Assembly (NCBI GenBank): GCA_964473355.1
Contig: CAYYOS010000027.1
Location: 1-21,557, forward strand
Direction of reading: 5' to 3'
Origin: CAYYOS01 sp964473355
GTDB taxonomy: Bacteria; Pseudomonadota; Gammaproteobacteria; Burkholderiales; REEB80
DNA: 21,557 nucleotides
Shown here: positions 14,635 to 21,557 of the stretch, in pieces
How positions within the stretch are numbered: position 1 is the first letter of the stretch
Layout of the letters: every line of letters starts with the position of its first letter
Notes under the pieces: model-generated
What the model was told of the DNA's origin: nothing
The model's database searches: none
The model's input: the letters and a program-made list of their open reading frames with translations, nothing else
Translations under genes and position numbers: made by a program

Positions 14635-15957
14635 ATGTTTCGTAATAAAAACGCCAGTTTAACTCACAATCCCATCCTTCAGGAACGAAAGATTCGTTTG
14701 CGTTGGCTTATCGCTATCACGACGCTCCCTTTTTTAGGGGTGGTAGCCGCTTTTGGGATTGCGCCCGCTACACCTACTCCGGCGCCACTTGCCGTGGAAA
14801 CTCTGGTTGCTGGCTTGAGCTTACCCGCACCCCAGCACGCCAATACTGGCGAGCAAACCTTCTGGTATGACGAAAAAATTCAGCGCGGTGATACCCTCGC
14901 GAGCTTGCTACATCGCTTAAATATCAAAAATCCACAAAGCTTGGACAATTTACGTGGCACGCCCCAGGCTCGCGCCCTATCTCAACTAATTCCCGGCAAA
15001 ATTATGCGTGCCGCTGTCAGCCAACAGGGCGAATTATTGGCTTTACGTTATTTAAATGATCACGATAGTTTCTTGGAAATAGATAAGCATAAAGACGGTT
15101 ATCAAGCGGGTGAAAAAGTTCTGTTAACGAAAAAAATGTTATTGATGAAATCCGGCAAAATTACCAGCTCATTGTTCGCCGCCACAGACGAAGCCGACGT
15201 GCCCGACAATATCGCCACTCAACTCGCTGAGATTTTCTCGTCACAAATAGATTTCCATTTAGACTTACGCAAAGGTGATCAATTTACCGTCGTGTATGAA
15301 GGTTTTTATCATAACGGCGAATTGGTCCAGACTGGGCGCGTGCTGGCCGCAGAATTTATCAACGGCACGAAGAGCCATCGCGCGATGCATTTTGAGCCCC
15401 AATCTGGGCGCAGCGGATATTACACCCCAGAGGGTATTAGTTTACGCAAGGCGTTTCTGCGCTCGCCGCTAGAATTCTCGCGAATCAGTTCCGGATTCAC
15501 TCAAGCCCGCTTTCATCCAGTATTACAAACCTGGCGTGCCCATAAAGGTGTGGACTATGCGGCCCCTAGCGGCACGCGCATACGCGCCACCGCGGACGGC
15601 GTGGTAAGTGTTGCCAATTATGAGCGCGGCTATGGTAATTTGGTTGTGCTGCAGCACAACAGCAAGTACAGCACCGCCTATGGGCATTTATCGCAGTTTG
15701 CGCGTGGCCTTAAACGCGGCACGCGTGTCAACCAGGGTGATATTATTGGCTATGTAGGGATGACTGGTTTGGCGACCGGACCACACCTACACTATGAATT
15801 TCGCATTGCCGGGGTACAACACAACCCACTCTCCGCCGAAGTCCCCGTCGCTGTGCCACTCGCTGGTAACGATAAAGCGGCTTTTCAACGGACAGCGGCA
15901 AGCCTTGCCACACGTTTAAACTTATTACGCCATACTGATTTGGCGATGTTGGAATAA
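14635..15957 (+). CDS. M23 family peptidoglycan endopeptidase (MepM-like)
   Basis: A periplasmic zinc endopeptidase, likely to cleave peptidoglycan cross-links. The 440-residue protein has a short cytoplasmic tail, one membrane helix (about 23-45) and a linker. A LysM/OapA-like region follows (about 75-130, with IQRGDTLASLL), then a middle domain, and the M23 domain (about 300-400). The metal and catalytic residues are present: His303 and Asp307 in HKGVDYAAPSG, His351 (YGHLS), and His384/His386 in GPHLHYEFR, so the enzyme should be active. The ATG is fixed by GAGGAG four bases upstream and by the promoter. tyrS/M23/anmK is a familiar betaproteobacterial arrangement. Confidence 0.92.
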   Translation: MFRNKNASLTHNPILQERKIRLRWLIAITTLPFLGVVAAFGIAPATPTPAPLAVETLVAGLSLPAPQHANTGEQTFWYDEKIQRGDTLASLLHRLNIKNPQSLDNLRGTPQARALSQLIPGKIMRAAVSQQGELLALRYLNDHDSFLEIDKHKDGYQAGEKVLLTKKMLLMKSGKITSSLFAATDEADVPDNIATQLAEIFSSQIDFHLDLRKGDQFTVVYEGFYHNGELVQTGRVLAAEFINGTKSHRAMHFEPQSGRSGYYTPEGISLRKAFLRSPLEFSRISSGFTQARFHPVLQTWRAHKGVDYAAPSGTRIRATADGVVSVANYERGYGNLVVLQHNSKYSTAYGHLSQFARGLKRGTRVNQGDIIGYVGMTGLATGPHLHYEFRIAGVQHNPLSAEVPVAVPLAGNDKAAFQRTAASLATRLNLLRHTDLAMLE

Positions 15958-15986
15958 TTCTCGCCAGTCATTCCACCGCACGTTTT

Positions 15987-16216
15987 ATTCCAATTTTCGT
16001 TAGAAACACGCCTATCCATCACAACCCTAATCCACAAAAACCCCGAAATCCCTATCGCGCTGGAAATGAGCACCCAAAAGTAGATAAAACGTCCGGTAAA
16101 GCGGTGACGGAACACCTAAGTTTTGTCCGCTACGCGAAAATATTTAATAATCTGGATTCCCGCTTGTCGCGGGAATGACACGATGGCAAAGTGTCGTCTT
16201 TAACAAAAATTGGAAT
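15987..16216. repeat. 230-bp segment with 21-bp imperfect inverted ends (MITE-like)
   Basis: The left end (15987-16007) and the reverse complement of the right end (16196-16216) agree at 18 of 21 bases, the first 11 exactly (ATTCCAATTTT). If the ends are taken one base inward, both flanks read TTA. The segment fills most of the gap between the M23 stop and anmK, contains the palindromic repeat at 16152-16180, and has no convincing gene. It could be a small non-autonomous transposable element or a long-range RNA stem; no family is recognised. Confidence 0.5.
16152..16180. repeat. Dispersed palindromic (REP-like) repeat, copy 2
   Basis: Arms ATTCCCGC (16156-16163) and GCGGGAAT (16169-16176) around loop TTGTC. 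It matches the copy at 28-56 in 28 of 29 bases and in the same orientation. It lies inside the inverted-repeat segment upstream of anmK. Confidence 0.7.
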
Positions 16217-16228
16217 TAGCAGGTTAAT

Positions 16229-17320
16229 TTGAGCACCTCCCGGTTATACATCGGCATCATGTCGGGCACCAGTTTGGACGGCCTAGACGCAGTGCTAGTC
16301 GAATTTAATGACGTAAGCTTAGGCCGCATTTATTCGTGGTCTAAGAGCTGGGACCCGCAACTACGCCAGCAGCTGCTAACTCTAAACTTCCCAACGGACA
16401 ACGAGCTTCATACCGCGGCATTAATCAGCAATGCACTTGCCGATAGTTATGCGCACGCCGTACAGCAACTCTTACAAACCAGCGGGATAGCCGGGGAAGG
16501 TGTGGCAGCCATTGGTTGCCATGGCCAAACGGTCCGTCACCGTCCTGAGGCGGGCTACTCTATTCAGCTGGGTAACGCCGCAAGGTTGGCGGAATTGACC
16601 CATATTACAGTGGTAAGTGATTTTAGAAGCCGCGACATCGCTGCCGGGGGGCAAGGTGCCCCCTTGGTGCCCGCCTTTCACCACGCGCTTTTCCATCATC
16701 CGGCCAGACATCGCTGCATTGTTAATATTGGGGGCATCGCGAATATTAGCGACTTGCCGACCGAGGGCTTAGTAAGTGGTTTTGATTGCGGTCCTGGCAA
16801 TATTCTTATGGATGCGTGGGTTCACAGACATCACCATACGCCATTTGATAAGGACGGGGCATGGGCGGCTCAGGGCAAAGTAATTCCCACCCTTTTAAAC
16901 AAATTACTCGCGCATGACTTTTTTAGCGCGTCACCCCCAAAAAGTACGGGGCGGGATAGGTTTAATTTGCCGTGGGTGGAAGCATCCTTGCAAGCCGATT
17001 ATAGGGCGGAGGATGTCCAGGCAACCCTATTACAATTGACCGTCGAATCGATTGCTCAGGGTATTGAACAGATCTGCCCCGAGGAGATTTATCTTTGTGG
17101 TGGCGGCGCTTACAACAAAGAATTGGTTAAGAAACTCGCGCTACGTTTACCCAAGCAGCAGGTATCAACGACCGACAATCTCAACGTACCCGCCCAACAA
17201 GTAGAAGCCTTGGCTTTCGCCTGGCTTGCTAAGCAGGCAATCGAAGGTAAACCGGGAAATCTCCCTCAAGTAACGGGCGCCAAAGGTTTGCGAGTGCTCG
17301 GTGCGATTTATCCCGCTTGA
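16229..17320 (+). CDS. anmK: Anhydro-N-acetylmuramic acid kinase
   Basis: Converts 1,6-anhydro-MurNAc, released by lytic transglycosylases, to MurNAc-6-phosphate during cell-wall recycling. The 363-residue product has the ASKHA-type ATP-binding start YIGIMSGTSLDGLDAVL (residues 7-23), IGCHGQTVRHRP, SDFRSRDIAAGGQGAPLVPAFH, IVNIGGIANIS, GFDCGPGNILMDAW and LCGGGAYN. The start is TTG 16229, the only candidate placed just before the conserved motif; AGG lies about seven bases upstream. The right inverted end of the 230-bp segment stops 12 bases before this start, so its leader is partly made of that element. The neighbouring M23 peptidase also acts on peptidoglycan. Confidence 0.95.
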   Translation: MSTSRLYIGIMSGTSLDGLDAVLVEFNDVSLGRIYSWSKSWDPQLRQQLLTLNFPTDNELHTAALISNALADSYAHAVQQLLQTSGIAGEGVAAIGCHGQTVRHRPEAGYSIQLGNAARLAELTHITVVSDFRSRDIAAGGQGAPLVPAFHHALFHHPARHRCIVNIGGIANISDLPTEGLVSGFDCGPGNILMDAWVHRHHHTPFDKDGAWAAQGKVIPTLLNKLLAHDFFSASPPKSTGRDRFNLPWVEASLQADYRAEDVQATLLQLTVESIAQGIEQICPEEIYLCGGGAYNKELVKKLALRLPKQQVSTTDNLNVPAQQVEALAFAWLAKQAIEGKPGNLPQVTGAKGLRVLGAIYPA

Positions 17321-17446
17321 TCTCCCAATGTAATTTTCGCCAGCCGTGCGCTAGGTTGGGCCACTAGAAATAAAGGTATCCCGCCAACAAAACATTCAGC
17401 ACTACGCAATGTCTAGCGAGGGAGCCGGGGGGCTAGAAGCAGACAC

Positions 17447-17476
17447 AAAAAAAACGGGTATCCGAAGATACCCGTT
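17447..17476 (-). terminator. Rho-independent terminator of the porin gene
   Basis: On the minus strand a perfect 10-bp stem (17453-17462 with 17467-17476) is closed by a TTCG tetraloop and runs directly into eight T residues (17447-17454, the first two in the stem base). It lies 38 bases after the porin stop. The region 17321-17446 between it and the anmK stop holds no gene that I can see. Confidence 0.92.
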
Positions 17477-17513
17477 AGTTTGTACAGCGGTGTAGCTATT
17501 TTTGCTTTTATCT

Positions 17514-18623
17514 TTAGAACTTGTGGCTTAAACCGATAGAAATACCACGTGGATCTTCACCCGCTGCTGAAGCGCTTACCCCAGCAATGCCGGTAGCGCC
17601 GCCAGCGAGGGCGTAGGTCGCGGCACCGTCGTTACGCACGGTGGTGTACAAAGCATAAAGCTCGGTACGCTTAGAGAACGCGTGGCTAAAGCCGATGCTG
17701 TATTGCTTAGCTCCACTATCGCTAATACCGGCATCACCTTTGCGATCTCCTGCGTGAGTAAATGCAGCTTTAATGGTGTTGCTACCCATTTTGTGGGCAA
17801 CGGAAGCATACCAAGCATTGCGTTTAAAATCGGCGCCGGCTGCGGAGGAATCCGAATCAGAGCGCTCATAAGCCAAGCCTAAGCGAGTGTTGCCGAAGTT
17901 GTAGCCAAAGCCTAAGCGCGTGGTATCTAACTCAACGAATGGGCTGGTAACAGCGGTGTTCGCGGTTTCGCCTCTTTCGTGAGCTAGCACGGCATAAATA
18001 GGACCAGTTGCCCAGTCGATAGAAGCCGACCAGAATTTAGCTTCGTTAAGACCGGAAGCCGCCCCACCTTCATTGCGTGCAGCGTATAACACTTTACCTT
18101 GGAAACCGCCAAATTTAGGCGAAACCCACTGTAGGGAGTTTTCCGCGCGAACCGAACCACCTAAAGAACCAAAAATGGAGCGGTAGTCAGCCAAGGTGTT
18201 GCCAAATACGTCTAAACGGCCGGTTGAAGTTTTAACAGGAGTGTCTTGCAGACCAAAAGTTAATGCGCCCCAGACTTTGCTGGAAAGACCGGCCCAGGTA
18301 TTACGTTTACTTTGGGTGTTGGTGGTATCAGAAACGCCAATGTTGCCTAAAGCTTGTTCATCTAAGCTGAACGATTGCTCATACTGCCAAATTGCGTTAA
18401 GACCATTACCCAGATCTTCTGTACCTTTAAAACCAATGTGTGAGTTGTTGCTGCCAATGCGAACGCGGCGGTCTGCGGATGCAGTAGAACCGTCACCACC
18501 GTCCACGAAATCTATGGAGGGGTTAGCTTGGCCGTAAATGACGACGTTGCTAGTATCGGCCAGTGCTACTACCGGCGCCGACAACGCCCCCGCTACTGCC
18601 AATGCGAGAAGTTTCTTATTCAT
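17514..18623 (-). CDS. Gram-negative outer-membrane porin
   Basis: A trimeric diffusion porin of the betaproteobacterial type. The 369-residue precursor has a signal peptide MNKKLLALAVAGALSAPVVALA cut before DTSNVVIYG, and ends in aromatic Phe (GISIGLSHKF), the signal for BAM-mediated assembly. It shows SHIGFKGTEDLGNGLNAIWQYEQ, NTWAGLS, LTFGLQDTPVK and AENSLQWVSPKFGGFQGK, all typical strands and loops of the family. Position of the constriction loop is around 105-135. ATG 18623 has AAGGAGA five bases upstream (18629-18635). It is monocistronic, with its own candidate promoter and a strong terminator, which fits an abundant protein. Substrate specificity cannot be read from the sequence. Confidence 0.94.
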   Translation of the reverse strand: MNKKLLALAVAGALSAPVVALADTSNVVIYGQANPSIDFVDGGDGSTASADRRVRIGSNNSHIGFKGTEDLGNGLNAIWQYEQSFSLDEQALGNIGVSDTTNTQSKRNTWAGLSSKVWGALTFGLQDTPVKTSTGRLDVFGNTLADYRSIFGSLGGSVRAENSLQWVSPKFGGFQGKVLYAARNEGGAASGLNEAKFWSASIDWATGPIYAVLAHERGETANTAVTSPFVELDTTRLGFGYNFGNTRLGLAYERSDSDSSAAGADFKRNAWYASVAHKMGSNTIKAAFTHAGDRKGDAGISDSGAKQYSIGFSHAFSKRTELYALYTTVRNDGAATYALAGGATGIAGVSASAAGEDPRGISIGLSHKF

Positions 18624-18666
18624 GAATCTCTCCTTATTTATGCGTAGTTTCTGATAATTACTTTAA

Positions 18667-18695
18667 AGTGTATTCCAGAGTTTTGGAATTCTGAA
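18667..18695 (-). promoter_or_regulatory. Candidate porin promoter with an inverted repeat in the spacer
   Basis: On the minus strand TTCAGA (18690-18695) and TACACT (18667-18672) are 17 bases apart, each 4 of 6. The inverted repeat ATTCCA...TGGAAT (18672-18677 and 18684-18689) fills the spacer and could be an operator. It lies about 44 bases before the porin ATG. The rest of 18624-18848 shows no gene. Confidence 0.4.
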
Positions 18696-18848
18696 TTTCT
18701 CCAGCGCGCGAAAACAAAACCCTGTGACTGCAAGACTTCCCCGATTTGAGAAGTTGCCCTTATTCTGCCTAAGGTACCCTAGCCTCTGCAAGAATTTTTG
18801 CCAGTTTCAACGTGAAAACCGGGGGAATGTTGTATTTCTACAACAAAT

Positions 18849-19643
18849 TTAGACTTCCTGGAACAGCGCCTTGAGCGCGGCGCCCGGGTCAACGGCACGC
18901 ATAAACGCCTCCCCCACCAAAAACGTATCTATCCCTGCCGCTCGTAGGGTTTTTACATCACTAAGACTGCCGATCCCGCTCTCGGTTACGATTATTTTGC
19001 CCGCCGGCACTTGAGGCGCAAGCTTGAAGGTGGAGTTAATATCTGTAATGAAAGTATTTAAGTCACGGTTATTTATACCAATTAATGGTGTAGTTAAATC
19101 AAGGGCCGGTACTAATTCCGCGGCATTGTGCACCTCTACTAAGACGGCCATATTTAAACGATGGGCCAACTTTTCCAGCTTTTGCATCTCAGCGGCGCTT
19201 AGAATCGCGGCAATTAAGAGAATACAATCGGCCCCCATGGCGCGCGACTCATACACTTGATAGTCCTCAATGATAAAATCTTTGCGCAAGACGGGCAGAT
19301 TACAGGCGGCGCGGGCTACCACAAGGTGCTGCGCGCCACCTTGGAAGTAATCCTGATCGGTTAAGACGGAAAGACAAGCAGCACCGTGCTCCTCGTAACT
19401 CCTGGCGATGCTTGCCGGGTCGTAATTTTCCCGCAGCAAACCTTTGCTCGGACTAGCCTTTTTTATTTCGGCGATGACCGCAGCCTGAGCTTTACTGTGC
19501 TTTTGCCGTAGCGCCGCAATAAAATTTCGTGGCGCAGTTTGCGCCTCGGCCTGCGCGATCATTTCTGCGAGTGACTTTCCCGCACGTGCGTCGGCTATCT
19601 CGGTTTTTTTCCGCGCGACGATCTGGCTTAGAATATCCGTCAT
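18849..19643 (-). CDS. trpC: Indole-3-glycerol phosphate synthase
   Basis: Closes the indole ring in tryptophan synthesis, from carboxyphenylaminodeoxyribulose phosphate. The 264-residue TIM barrel carries EIKKASPSKG (59-68), SVLTDQDYFQGG, LRKDFIIEDYQVYE with the catalytic Lys121, LVEVH (Glu170), IGINNRDLNTF (Asn191), VTESGI and FLVGEAFM. It is monofunctional, with no TrpF fusion. Its ATG overlaps the trpD stop by four bases (ATGA). A 6-bp hairpin with a GAAA loop (18829-18844) directly follows the stop but has no T tract, so the operon's terminator is unclear. Confidence 0.96.
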   Translation of the reverse strand: MTDILSQIVARKKTEIADARAGKSLAEMIAQAEAQTAPRNFIAALRQKHSKAQAAVIAEIKKASPSKGLLRENYDPASIARSYEEHGAACLSVLTDQDYFQGGAQHLVVARAACNLPVLRKDFIIEDYQVYESRAMGADCILLIAAILSAAEMQKLEKLAHRLNMAVLVEVHNAAELVPALDLTTPLIGINNRDLNTFITDINSTFKLAPQVPAGKIIVTESGIGSLSDVKTLRAAGIDTFLVGEAFMRAVDPGAALKALFQEV

Positions 19644-20674
19644 TTTGGAGCAGCACTGAATTGCGCACTAAAGGCGATAAGTTGGCTTAATTTTTCCCGC
19701 CCCGCACCATTGTTTAGTATTTGCTCCGCCCGAGCAACGCCCGATTTTAGATCAGGAGTTATGTTAGCGACATAAATCGCCGCACCCGCATTGAGGGCAA
19801 CGATATCGCGTGCGGGGCCTTGTTGATTGCTTAACACCGCTAGCATCAACTCCTTCGCCTCAGCGATACTACGCACCGCAAGCGCCGAAGATTCGGTTAT
19901 GGTGAAACCAAATTCTTCGGGATGGAGCTTGTACTCGACAATCTTCCCGGCTTTTAACTCAGCCACATGCGTTTCGGCGGCGAGGGAAATTTCATCCATG
20001 CCGTCCGCGCCATGCACAACCATCACATGATGGCTACCCAATGATTGCAGCACGCGAACCAACATACCGACTAGTTCAGGCTTAAACACCCCCAATAATT
20101 GATTTTTAGCGCCGGCGGGGTTAGTCATCGGGCCGAGCAAGTTAAATAAAGTCCGTACGCCTAATTCACGCCGTACGGGCGCGGCGTGCTTCATGGCACT
20201 ATGATGATTGGGCGCAAACATAAAACCTAATCCAACTTCCGCAATAGAACGGCCTACCTGTTCGGGCGTTAAATTAACGTTTACGCCAAGCGACTCCAGC
20301 ACATCCGCGCTACCGCAAGTTGAAGAAACCGATCGCCCCCCGTGCTTAGCGACTTTCGCCCCGGCAGCGGCCGCGACAAAGGCGCTGGTCGTGGAGATAT
20401 TAAAGGTGTGATGGCTATCTCCTCCCGTGCCGCAAGTGTCGACTAGATTTTTATCATCCGCAACGATGACCTTGGTAGAAAGCGCGCGCATTACTTCAGT
20501 GGCAGCCGCGATTTCGTTAACGGTTTCGCCTTTAGCACGTAGCGCCACCAGCACGCCAGCAATTTGCACGGGCGTTAATTCGCCTTGCATAATTTGCTGC
20601 ATGATGGCGCGCATTTCATCGAAGGAAAGATCGCGTTTTTCTATGAGCGCGGTTAGCGCGGTTTTGATGTCTAT
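19640..20674 (-). CDS. trpD: Anthranilate phosphoribosyltransferase, apparent ATA start
   Basis: Joins anthranilate to phosphoribosyl pyrophosphate. The core motifs are DTCGTGGDSHHTFNIST, KHGGRSVSSTCGSADVLE, FMFAPNHHSAMKHAAPVRRELGVRTLFNLLGPMTNPA-type segments and the GADGMDE region. The first ATG (20614) would give 324 residues and remove the first helix. Reading upstream in frame gives DIKTALTALIEKRDLSFDE, a typical TrpD N-terminus, and ends at ATA 20674 with AAGGAG seven bases before it (20682-20687). No ATG, GTG or TTG exists in that stretch. The ATA start gives 344 residues, the usual length. The product identity is certain; the start is inferred. Confidence 0.9.
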   Translation of the reverse strand: MDIKTALTALIEKRDLSFDEMRAIMQQIMQGELTPVQIAGVLVALRAKGETVNEIAAATEVMRALSTKVIVADDKNLVDTCGTGGDSHHTFNISTTSAFVAAAAGAKVAKHGGRSVSSTCGSADVLESLGVNVNLTPEQVGRSIAEVGLGFMFAPNHHSAMKHAAPVRRELGVRTLFNLLGPMTNPAGAKNQLLGVFKPELVGMLVRVLQSLGSHHVMVVHGADGMDEISLAAETHVAELKAGKIVEYKLHPEEFGFTITESSALAVRSIAEAKELMLAVLSNQQGPARDIVALNAGAAIYVANITPDLKSGVARAEQILNNGAGREKLSQLIAFSAQFSAAPK

Positions 20675-20698
20675 GTCGTTACTCCTTAATAAATAGCT

Positions 20699-20722
20699 CC
20701 CTCTCCCTTTGATGGGAGAGGG
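20699..20722. repeat. Hairpin repeat A in the trpG-trpD gap
   Basis: A perfect 9-bp stem, CCCTCTCCC (20699-20707) with GGGAGAGGG (20714-20722), with a 6-base loop, followed by a further CGGGGAGAGGGAG stretch. Elements of this look recur between genes in many proteobacteria; only one copy of this exact form is in the window. Confidence 0.6.
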
Positions 20723-20784
20723 CCGGGGAGAGGGAGTTTTAATTATCTGCCGAAATAATAATTTTTAATTACCCCTATTCCTGT

Positions 20785-20806
20785 CCTTCTCCCGCAAGGG
20801 AGAAGG
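20785..20806. repeat. Hairpin repeat B in the trpG-trpD gap
   Basis: A perfect 9-bp stem, CCTTCTCCC (20785-20793) with GGGAGAAGG (20798-20806), closed by a 4-base loop. It is related in sequence to hairpin A (one arm difference, T for C pairing). No T run follows on the minus strand, so it is not a standard terminator. A third small palindrome, CCCAGCTGGG, lies at 20884-20893 next to the trpG stop. Confidence 0.6.
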
Positions 20807-20902
20807 AACCTGCTAATCTGAGTGGTGTTTTTCCTTAGCTGCTTAGCTACTGGAGTTAAGTGGCTAGACATGGCGATGTCTCTCCCAGCTGGGGAAACGG
20901 TG

Positions 20903-21475
20903 TTAAGCACTCTCCGGTCGTAAAAAATTCGCCAGCAAAGCCTTACCGTGCTCCGTCAAAATCGATTCCGGATGAAACTGCACGCCCTCGACAGCCAGGG
21001 TTTTATGGCGCACACCCATAATTTCGCCGTCATCGGTCCACGCGGTGATTTCTAGGCAATCCGGCAAGCTGGCTTTTTCAATAACCAGGGAATGGTAGCG
21101 CGTCGCTTGAAAGGGACTGGGAAGAGCCTTAAATACGCCCAGGCCTTTATGGAACATTGCCGAAGTCTTACCGTGCATGAGCGCTTTGGCGTGGATTATT
21201 TTTCCACCGTAAGCTTGGCCTATACTTTGGTGGCCCAAGCACACACCCAAAATTGGAATTTCTCCGGCAAATTCTTTAATTACCGGCACGGATATCCCGG
21301 CTTCGTTGGGCGTACACGGCCCCGGGGAAATCACAATATGGGTGGGCTGCATACGTTGAATTTCCGCAAGATCGATTTCATCGTTGCGATGCACTGCGAC
21401 GTCTTCCCCTAACTCTGCCAAGTACTGCACGAGATTGTAGGTAAACGAATCATAGTTGTCGATCATGAGCAGCAT
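20903..21475 (-). CDS. trpG: Anthranilate synthase component II (glutamine amidotransferase)
   Basis: Supplies ammonia from glutamine to TrpE for anthranilate formation; in many bacteria the same subunit serves PabB for folate. The 190-residue class I amidotransferase has LLMIDNYDSFTYNLVQYL at its start, the oxyanion segment SPGPCTPNEAG (50-60), the nucleophile Cys79 in GVCLGHQ, and His168 and Glu170 in QFHPESILTEHG. ATG 21475 shares its A with the trpE TGA stop, so the two are translationally coupled. It is separated from trpD by 228 bases of repeat-rich sequence, which is unusual in an otherwise tight operon. Confidence 0.96.
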   Translation of the reverse strand: MLLMIDNYDSFTYNLVQYLAELGEDVAVHRNDEIDLAEIQRMQPTHIVISPGPCTPNEAGISVPVIKEFAGEIPILGVCLGHQSIGQAYGGKIIHAKALMHGKTSAMFHKGLGVFKALPSPFQATRYHSLVIEKASLPDCLEITAWTDDGEIMGVRHKTLAVEGVQFHPESILTEHGKALLANFLRPESA

Positions 21476-21557
21476 CAGGCGCCATCCATTCCGGCTAAGG
21501 CCATTTCCGCCGCACGCAATACGGCGCGCGCTTTATTCTCGGTTTCCAGCCATTCCT
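21475..21557 (-). CDS. trpE: Anthranilate synthase component I, C-terminal end only
   Basis: Only the last 26 codons and the stop are in the window. They read EWLETENKARAVLRAAEMAL and end in GMDGA; the NKARAVLRA segment is the characteristic TrpE tail. TrpE makes anthranilate from chorismate with ammonia from TrpG. The TGA stop shares one base with the trpG ATG. Truncated by the window edge, so the catalytic core and any leader peptide cannot be seen. Confidence 0.85.
   Translation of the reverse strand, partial: EWLETENKARAVLRAAEMALAGMDGA

Noticed and set aside
15885..16115. Minus-strand frame of 76 residues from GTG 16115 with a hydrophobic stretch (FIYFWVLISSAIGISGFLW)
   Set aside because: No Shine-Dalgarno sequence, a GTG start, a 3' part that runs antisense into the M23 gene, and most of it lies within the inverted-repeat segment. 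The hydrophobic run alone is not enough.
18829..18844. Hairpin GTTGTA-GAAA-TACAAC (minus strand) as terminator of the trp operon
   Set aside because: Only 6 bp, A/T-rich, and followed by ATTCCCCC rather than a T tract.
1..21557. Search for CRISPR arrays, toxin-antitoxin pairs, phage genes, transposases and defence clusters
   Set aside because: None seen. All sizeable frames are housekeeping genes, and base use is even across them by eye.

Overview
The window looks like a stretch of chromosome from a betaproteobacterium of moderate GC, possibly Nitrosomonadales/Methylophilales-like (inference). The signs are the miaB-phoH-ybeY-corC-lnt run, a birA-coaX pair followed by a SPOR-type N-terminus, tyrS divergent from an M23 peptidase with anmK downstream, a Gram-negative 16-strand-type porin, and a trpE-G-D-C operon. 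Almost every gene is housekeeping. I see no phage, transposase, CRISPR, toxin-antitoxin or defence genes, and no obviously new multi-gene system.

Layout. (1) 1-5640, minus strand: a small exported protein, miaB (tRNA ms2i6A synthase), phoH, ybeY (endoribonuclease), corC and lnt (apolipoprotein N-acyltransferase), the classic RNA-maturation/envelope cluster. (2) 5665-6150, minus strand: a CAU-anticodon tRNA with its own promoter, then the RNase P RNA gene rnpB. Back to back with rnpB on the plus strand is a two-helix DUF1269 membrane protein. (3) 6773-8664, minus strand: rsmI-pyrC. Divergent from these, with interlocking start codons, is the plus-strand operon lpoA-yraN-gmhA-rfaE2 (8663-11324): peptidoglycan synthase activation, a nuclease-like protein, and two steps of ADP-heptose/LPS core synthesis. 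(4) 11302-14515, minus strand: tyrS, birA, coaX and a 58-residue membrane stub. (5) 14635-17320, plus strand: M23 endopeptidase and anmK (anhydro-muramic acid recycling), split by a 230-bp segment with 21-bp imperfect inverted ends. (6) 17447-18623, minus strand: porin with a strong terminator. (7) 18849-21557, minus strand: trpC, trpD, trpG and the 3' end of trpE.

Functionally the window joins envelope building and recycling (lnt, lpoA, gmhA, rfaE2, M23, anmK, porin), translation and RNA maturation (miaB, ybeY, rsmI, tyrS, tRNA, rnpB), cofactor metabolism (birA, coaX) and biosynthesis (pyrC, trp). The observations most worth a second look are small-scale. trpD appears to start at an ATA codon behind a perfect Shine-Dalgarno sequence. 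Repeat hairpins occupy the trpG-trpD gap. rsmI and lpoA start codons overlap head to head. A SPOR-like gene is cut down to its N-terminal helix. A MITE-like inverted-repeat segment lies in front of anmK.
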